DNA of 6,815 nucleotides, taken from NCBI GenBank assembly GCA_020849075.1, contig JADLGZ010000059.1, forward strand, positions 1 to 6,815, given 5' to 3'. This document shows positions 4,035-6,815 of the stretch, piece after piece. How positions within the stretch are numbered: position 1 is the first letter of the stretch; every line of letters begins with the position of its first letter. The DNA comes from Fimbriimonadaceae bacterium (GTDB lineage: Bacteria; Armatimonadota; Fimbriimonadia; Fimbriimonadales; Fimbriimonadaceae). The notes under the pieces were generated by a model, which worked only from the letters and a program-made list of their open reading frames with translations, made no database searches and was not told where the DNA came from. A program made the translations under genes and the position numbers.

Positions 4035-5335
4035 AGATTGCCGTCGTGGGAATGGGGCCCGCTGGCCTACGAACGATGATGCTCCTCAAAGAGTCCGGGC
4101 ACGACGTTCATGGCTTTGAGGCCCGCGATCGAGTGGGGGGTCGCCTCAAGACCATCCGCACTGAGGCCGGATTTTACGAAGGGGGCGGAGAGTGGATTGA
4201 CGCCGACCACCACCGCCTCATTGCTCTCCTTAACGAACTCGGCCAACCGCCAGTCATTGCTGACCTTTATCCCGGCACGGTATGGATGGCGGGGAAGGGT
4301 TACGTTGAAGACGAGTACCAAGAGCACCAAGCCGTCTTGGATCGGGTTGAGGAGGAGGCAGACAAGCTCGCTCTTGACCTCGACGACGTACCTTGGAACA
4401 ATGTCCTCTACGCCAACTTGGATGCGCAAACCCTGGGTGGATGGCTCGACCAACAAGCGGGGAGTGCGGGCATCCCGAGGCGCATTCTCGAGAGCGTATA
4501 CAGAAGCGACGAGGGTGAAGACACGCATGAAGTTGGCCTCCTCGGCTGGTTATGCGCCCGGCTTGCGTACCTTGAGCGAACGGGCGGCGAAATGAGTAGT
4601 GCCCGATTCCCCCAAGGCGCCCAAGGATTCTGCGAAGCCATGGCCGAACGAGGTGGGCCGATTACCTTCGGCCACGCCCTGCAACAGGTCACGATTGACG
4701 GAAGCCAAATCGGTCTGACATTCAACAACGAAGAACCAAGGTGGTTCGACCGCGTGGTCCTTGCCATCCCCGCGGGATGTCTTCGCGACATAACCTTCGA
4801 GCCGGGCATCAGTGAAGCCAAACAAGCTGCTTTTGAGGCCGCGCGAATGAGTCGCACGATAAAAGTGTCCCTCCACTTTGACGCAAAGTTTTGGACAGGA
4901 TCTTCGCGCACTTTGACTGATGGATTGCTCCAGCAAGCCTGGTCCGCACAAGAGCCAAACTCCGAACTCTCAACTCCGAAATTCACCCTCCTCACCGATA
5001 TTGGAGGCCAAGCTGCGATTGACCTCGCCCTGATGGGCGATGAAGCCGCGGGCCGGACCCTCGTCGCCGAGCTCGAACAAGTCCACCCCGGAGCAAAAGC
5101 CCACTACAGGAACGCAAACCTGCACGATTGGGTTCACGATGACTTTGCCGGCGGTGGCTTCTTCTGCTTACCGCCAAGTTACGTCTTGGACCACTATGAA
5201 GCCTTGGTCCGTCCGGAGAATGGTCTCTTTTTCGCCGGAGATTATGGCGGTCGCTGGATTGGAACAATCGAAGGGGCGCTCGAGAGCGCCGAGCGAGTAA
5301 CGGAGGACATCAACCTTGCGTCGCACATTCACTAA
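4031..5335 (+). CDS. FAD-dependent amine oxidase (flavin monoamine oxidase family)
   Basis: This 434-residue flavoprotein of the MAO/polyamine oxidase/phytoene-desaturase-like superfamily oxidises an amine or related C-N or C-C bond with FAD. The N-terminal dinucleotide-binding fold reads VVGMGPAGL (G7, G9, G12), with the ribose-binding acidic residue Glu30 in FEARDRVGGRL and the GGR motif at 36-38. The second FAD motif follows as GGGEWIDADHHRL (about 51-63). The middle contains VVLAIPAG, the usual strand before the substrate domain. The C-terminal FAD motif is LFFAGDYGGRWIGTIEGALESAERV (399-423). It has no signal peptide or membrane anchor, so it is cytoplasmic. Length is typical (430-500). 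Its start overlaps the AKR-like stop and its end overlaps the amidohydrolase start by 20 bases, so it is the centre of a three-gene operon. The substrate cannot be deduced; the aromatic cage residues of true monoamine oxidases are not clearly recognisable, and a dehydrogenase or desaturase role is possible. Confidence 0.92.
   Translation: MKIAVVGMGPAGLRTMMLLKESGHDVHGFEARDRVGGRLKTIRTEAGFYEGGGEWIDADHHRLIALLNELGQPPVIADLYPGTVWMAGKGYVEDEYQEHQAVLDRVEEEADKLALDLDDVPWNNVLYANLDAQTLGGWLDQQAGSAGIPRRILESVYRSDEGEDTHEVGLLGWLCARLAYLERTGGEMSSARFPQGAQGFCEAMAERGGPITFGHALQQVTIDGSQIGLTFNNEEPRWFDRVVLAIPAGCLRDITFEPGISEAKQAAFEAARMSRTIKVSLHFDAKFWTGSSRTLTDGLLQQAWSAQEPNSELSTPKFTLLTDIGGQAAIDLALMGDEAAGRTLVAELEQVHPGAKAHYRNANLHDWVHDDFAGGGFFCLPPSYVLDHYEALVRPENGLFFAGDYGGRWIGTIEGALESAERVTEDINLASHIH
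5302..5306 (+). promoter_or_regulatory. Ribosome binding site deciding the TTG start of the amidohydrolase
   Basis: GGAGG lies nine bases before TTG at 5316, within the final codons of the amine oxidase. In this frame a stop codon at 5298-5300 precedes the TTG by only five codons, so no upstream start is possible. The next ATG (5367) lacks a comparable site. Confidence 0.7.
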
Positions 5336-6815
5336 TTTCAAGCTCGCAGGGTTTGAGCATCCGGTCATGAGGGTCGAGGATGGCGTCATCAAGGCGCTCC
5401 ATGAGGAGGGCCCCGCGCTTGAAGGCACCGTCGAAGACCTCGGCGGCGCGTATATTCTGCCCGCGTTCAACGACTGCCATTGCCATATCTTGCCGACCGG
5501 CATCGATCTGCGTAACCTCGCGCTGGATTCTTGCAAATCCCCACAAGACATTCTTGACGCCGTCCGCGATAGTCTGCCAAAAGTCGAGGGTTGGCTGGTT
5601 GCCGTGCACTACGATCAGAACAAATGGGACGGCGGCGCGCACATCACGCGCGATCAGCTCGATGCGATCAGTGTTTCGGTGCCGATTCTGCTCAAGCACA
5701 CTAACGGTCACGCCAGCGTGGTCAACTCCGCGGCGCTTCGCGAGGCGGGGATTCACGACAATACGGAAGATCCGCCTGGTGGCACTTTCGTTCGCGATAC
5801 CAGCGGGCGCATGAACGGGCTCCTTCTCGAAAGGGCCCACGAAACGGTTTTCACCAAGATTCCCGAGCCGAGCCTTGACGAAATGGTGGACCTCATCCTC
5901 CGCGCCAGCGAGGCGATGGCGGCTTATGGCATTACCGCGGCGAGCGATATGATGACCGGGCAATTCCATTTGCTCAAGGAACTTGAGGCGTATCGCATCG
6001 CCTCCGAAAAGTCGAGAGTCCGCTACACCCTTTGGCTGCAATGGGGCACCGTTCTCGGGCCGCGCGGGTTCAAACAGAACCAGATTGAAGAAATCGTCCG
6101 ACGCATGGACCCCAAGAAGTGCAGCGTCGGCGGGCTCAAGATATTCTCCGATGGCGCCATCGGCAGCGCAACTGCCGCCATTTACGGCCGCTTCGAAACC
6201 GATCCCGATGACGGCCGCACCGAGTCCGGCAAGCTGATCTATTCCCCCGAAAGGCTCACTGATATGGTTGTGCAAGCGACACAGCGGAACTATCCCGTCG
6301 CCGTTCATGCCATTGGGGATCGCGCAGTGGATCGCACCCTCGACGCCTTCGAGGCGAGCGGACAGGCATTCCGGCACCGCCTCGAGCACGCGATGATCCT
6401 CAGCGACGCGCAAATCACGCGCATCGGCCTGGATCGCTGCCAGGTCACCATGCAGCCCGAATTCCTCTCCGCGCTGGGCCACGCCTACAAGAAGCAGCTC
6501 GGCGACCGCGCGCCGCTGCTCAAGCGCGCCCGCAGTGTGTGGGACAAGGGCATCCCGCTCGCCTTCAGCAGCGACCGTCCGATCGTCTCCGGCGACCCTT
6601 GGCTGGGCATCCTCGCCGCCAGCGACCGCCCGAAGGGCTTCGATCCGAGCGAAAACCTCACCCGCGCCGAGGCCATCAACGCCTACACCCACCGCGCCGC
6701 CATAGCGGGCCGCGACGGCCAGTGGCTCGGCTGTCTGCGTGAGGGTTTTGTGGCCGATTTCTGTACATATACAGAAGACCCGCTGACGGCGAAGAAGCCG
6801 AAGGTGAAGAAGACG
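5316..6815 (+). CDS. Metal-dependent amidohydrolase, YtcJ / amidohydrolase_3 family (C-terminus cut by window edge)
   Basis: At least 500 residues are present with no stop before the right edge; roughly 20-40 residues should be missing. The enzyme is a TIM-barrel hydrolase with a composite beta-sandwich. The N-terminal strands include TFTNFKLAGF and MRVEDGVIKAL, followed by the metal-binding His-x-His of AFNDCHCH (His55, His57). Further hallmarks in order are LLKHTNGHASVVNSAAL, LKIFSDGAIGSATAA (Lys275), VAVHAIGDRAVDRTLDAFE (His331), RLEHAMIL (His358), QPEFL, and FSSDRPIVSGDPWLGI (Asp420). The end, REGFVADFCTYTEDPL, is the start of the closing sandwich strands. Relatives hydrolyse N-formyl or N-substituted amide bonds, but most are uncharacterised. 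The start is TTG at 5316, preceded by GGAGG at nine bases; it overlaps the amine oxidase by 20 bases. Starting at ATG 5367 would delete the first sandwich strand. The protein appears cytoplasmic, with no signal peptide. The operon position suggests a role in amine or amide catabolism, which is inference. Confidence 0.92.
   Translation, partial: MRRTFTNFKLAGFEHPVMRVEDGVIKALHEEGPALEGTVEDLGGAYILPAFNDCHCHILPTGIDLRNLALDSCKSPQDILDAVRDSLPKVEGWLVAVHYDQNKWDGGAHITRDQLDAISVSVPILLKHTNGHASVVNSAALREAGIHDNTEDPPGGTFVRDTSGRMNGLLLERAHETVFTKIPEPSLDEMVDLILRASEAMAAYGITAASDMMTGQFHLLKELEAYRIASEKSRVRYTLWLQWGTVLGPRGFKQNQIEEIVRRMDPKKCSVGGLKIFSDGAIGSATAAIYGRFETDPDDGRTESGKLIYSPERLTDMVVQATQRNYPVAVHAIGDRAVDRTLDAFEASGQAFRHRLEHAMILSDAQITRIGLDRCQVTMQPEFLSALGHAYKKQLGDRAPLLKRARSVWDKGIPLAFSSDRPIVSGDPWLGILAASDRPKGFDPSENLTRAEAINAYTHRAAIAGRDGQWLGCLREGFVADFCTYTEDPLTAKKPKVKKT

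Noticed and set aside
4067..4528. A 153-codon minus-strand frame opposite the amine oxidase
   Set aside because: It is a shadow frame lying fully within the FAD-binding coding region and shows no recognisable motif.
5310..6692. A 460-codon open frame on the minus strand opposite the amidohydrolase
   Set aside because: It is a mirror frame of a strongly conserved GC-rich gene; its translation shows no recognised motifs, while the plus strand shows every hallmark of the amidohydrolase_3 family.

Overview
The window is a compact stretch of bacterial chromosome, moderately to highly GC-rich (about 58-60% by eye). It carries nine protein-coding genes, two of them cut by the window edges, and one non-coding repeat island. 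ATG, GTG and TTG starts are all used. Only two of the starts have a clear Shine-Dalgarno sequence, and both lie inside a tightly packed operon. Nothing in the window fixes the taxon. Weak SD use, GC content and the mixture of solitary families would fit a Gram-negative-type soil or wastewater lineage such as Armatimonadota (Fimbriimonadales), but that is a guess. No phage, plasmid, IS transposase, CRISPR, tRNA or rRNA signal was seen.

Layout: (1) Positions 1-69, minus strand: the first 23 codons of a probable hypoxanthine phosphoribosyltransferase, with a good sigma70-like promoter just upstream. (2) Positions 144-1603, plus strand: a family 2 glycosyltransferase of the DPM1/DPG-synthase-like type, a 133-residue AraC-type regulator made only of the DNA-binding domain, and a VOC (glyoxalase/bleomycin-resistance fold) protein. 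Consecutive genes are separated by only 10 bases, so they are probably cotranscribed. (3) Positions 1604-1878: a 275-base convergent intergenic region without a credible gene. It holds two near-identical 42-base tandem repeats with degraded copies on each side. Each intact copy contains a 19-base near-perfect palindrome, and 11-base direct repeats flank the block. (4) Positions 3377 down to 1879, minus strand: UbiX flavin prenyltransferase followed by a TIGR01777-type NAD(P)-binding epimerase/SDR protein. (5) Positions 3405-6815, plus strand: an aldo/keto-reductase-like protein that appears to have lost its catalytic residues, an FAD amine oxidase and an amidohydrolase of the YtcJ/amidohydrolase_3 type that runs off the right edge. 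The last three genes overlap one another (ATGA overlap, then a 20-base overlap) and each downstream start has an SD.

Functionally, the window combines housekeeping genes (purine salvage, prenyl-FMN synthesis) with a small catabolic-looking operon. In that operon a flavin oxidase acting on an amine-like substrate sits beside a metal-dependent C-N hydrolase. A pathway (oxidise an amine, then hydrolyse an amide or formamide-type product) is conceivable but is inference only. The most unusual items are the palindromic repeat island and the catalytically degenerate AKR coupled to the amine oxidase. I did not find convincing evidence for a wholly new biological system.
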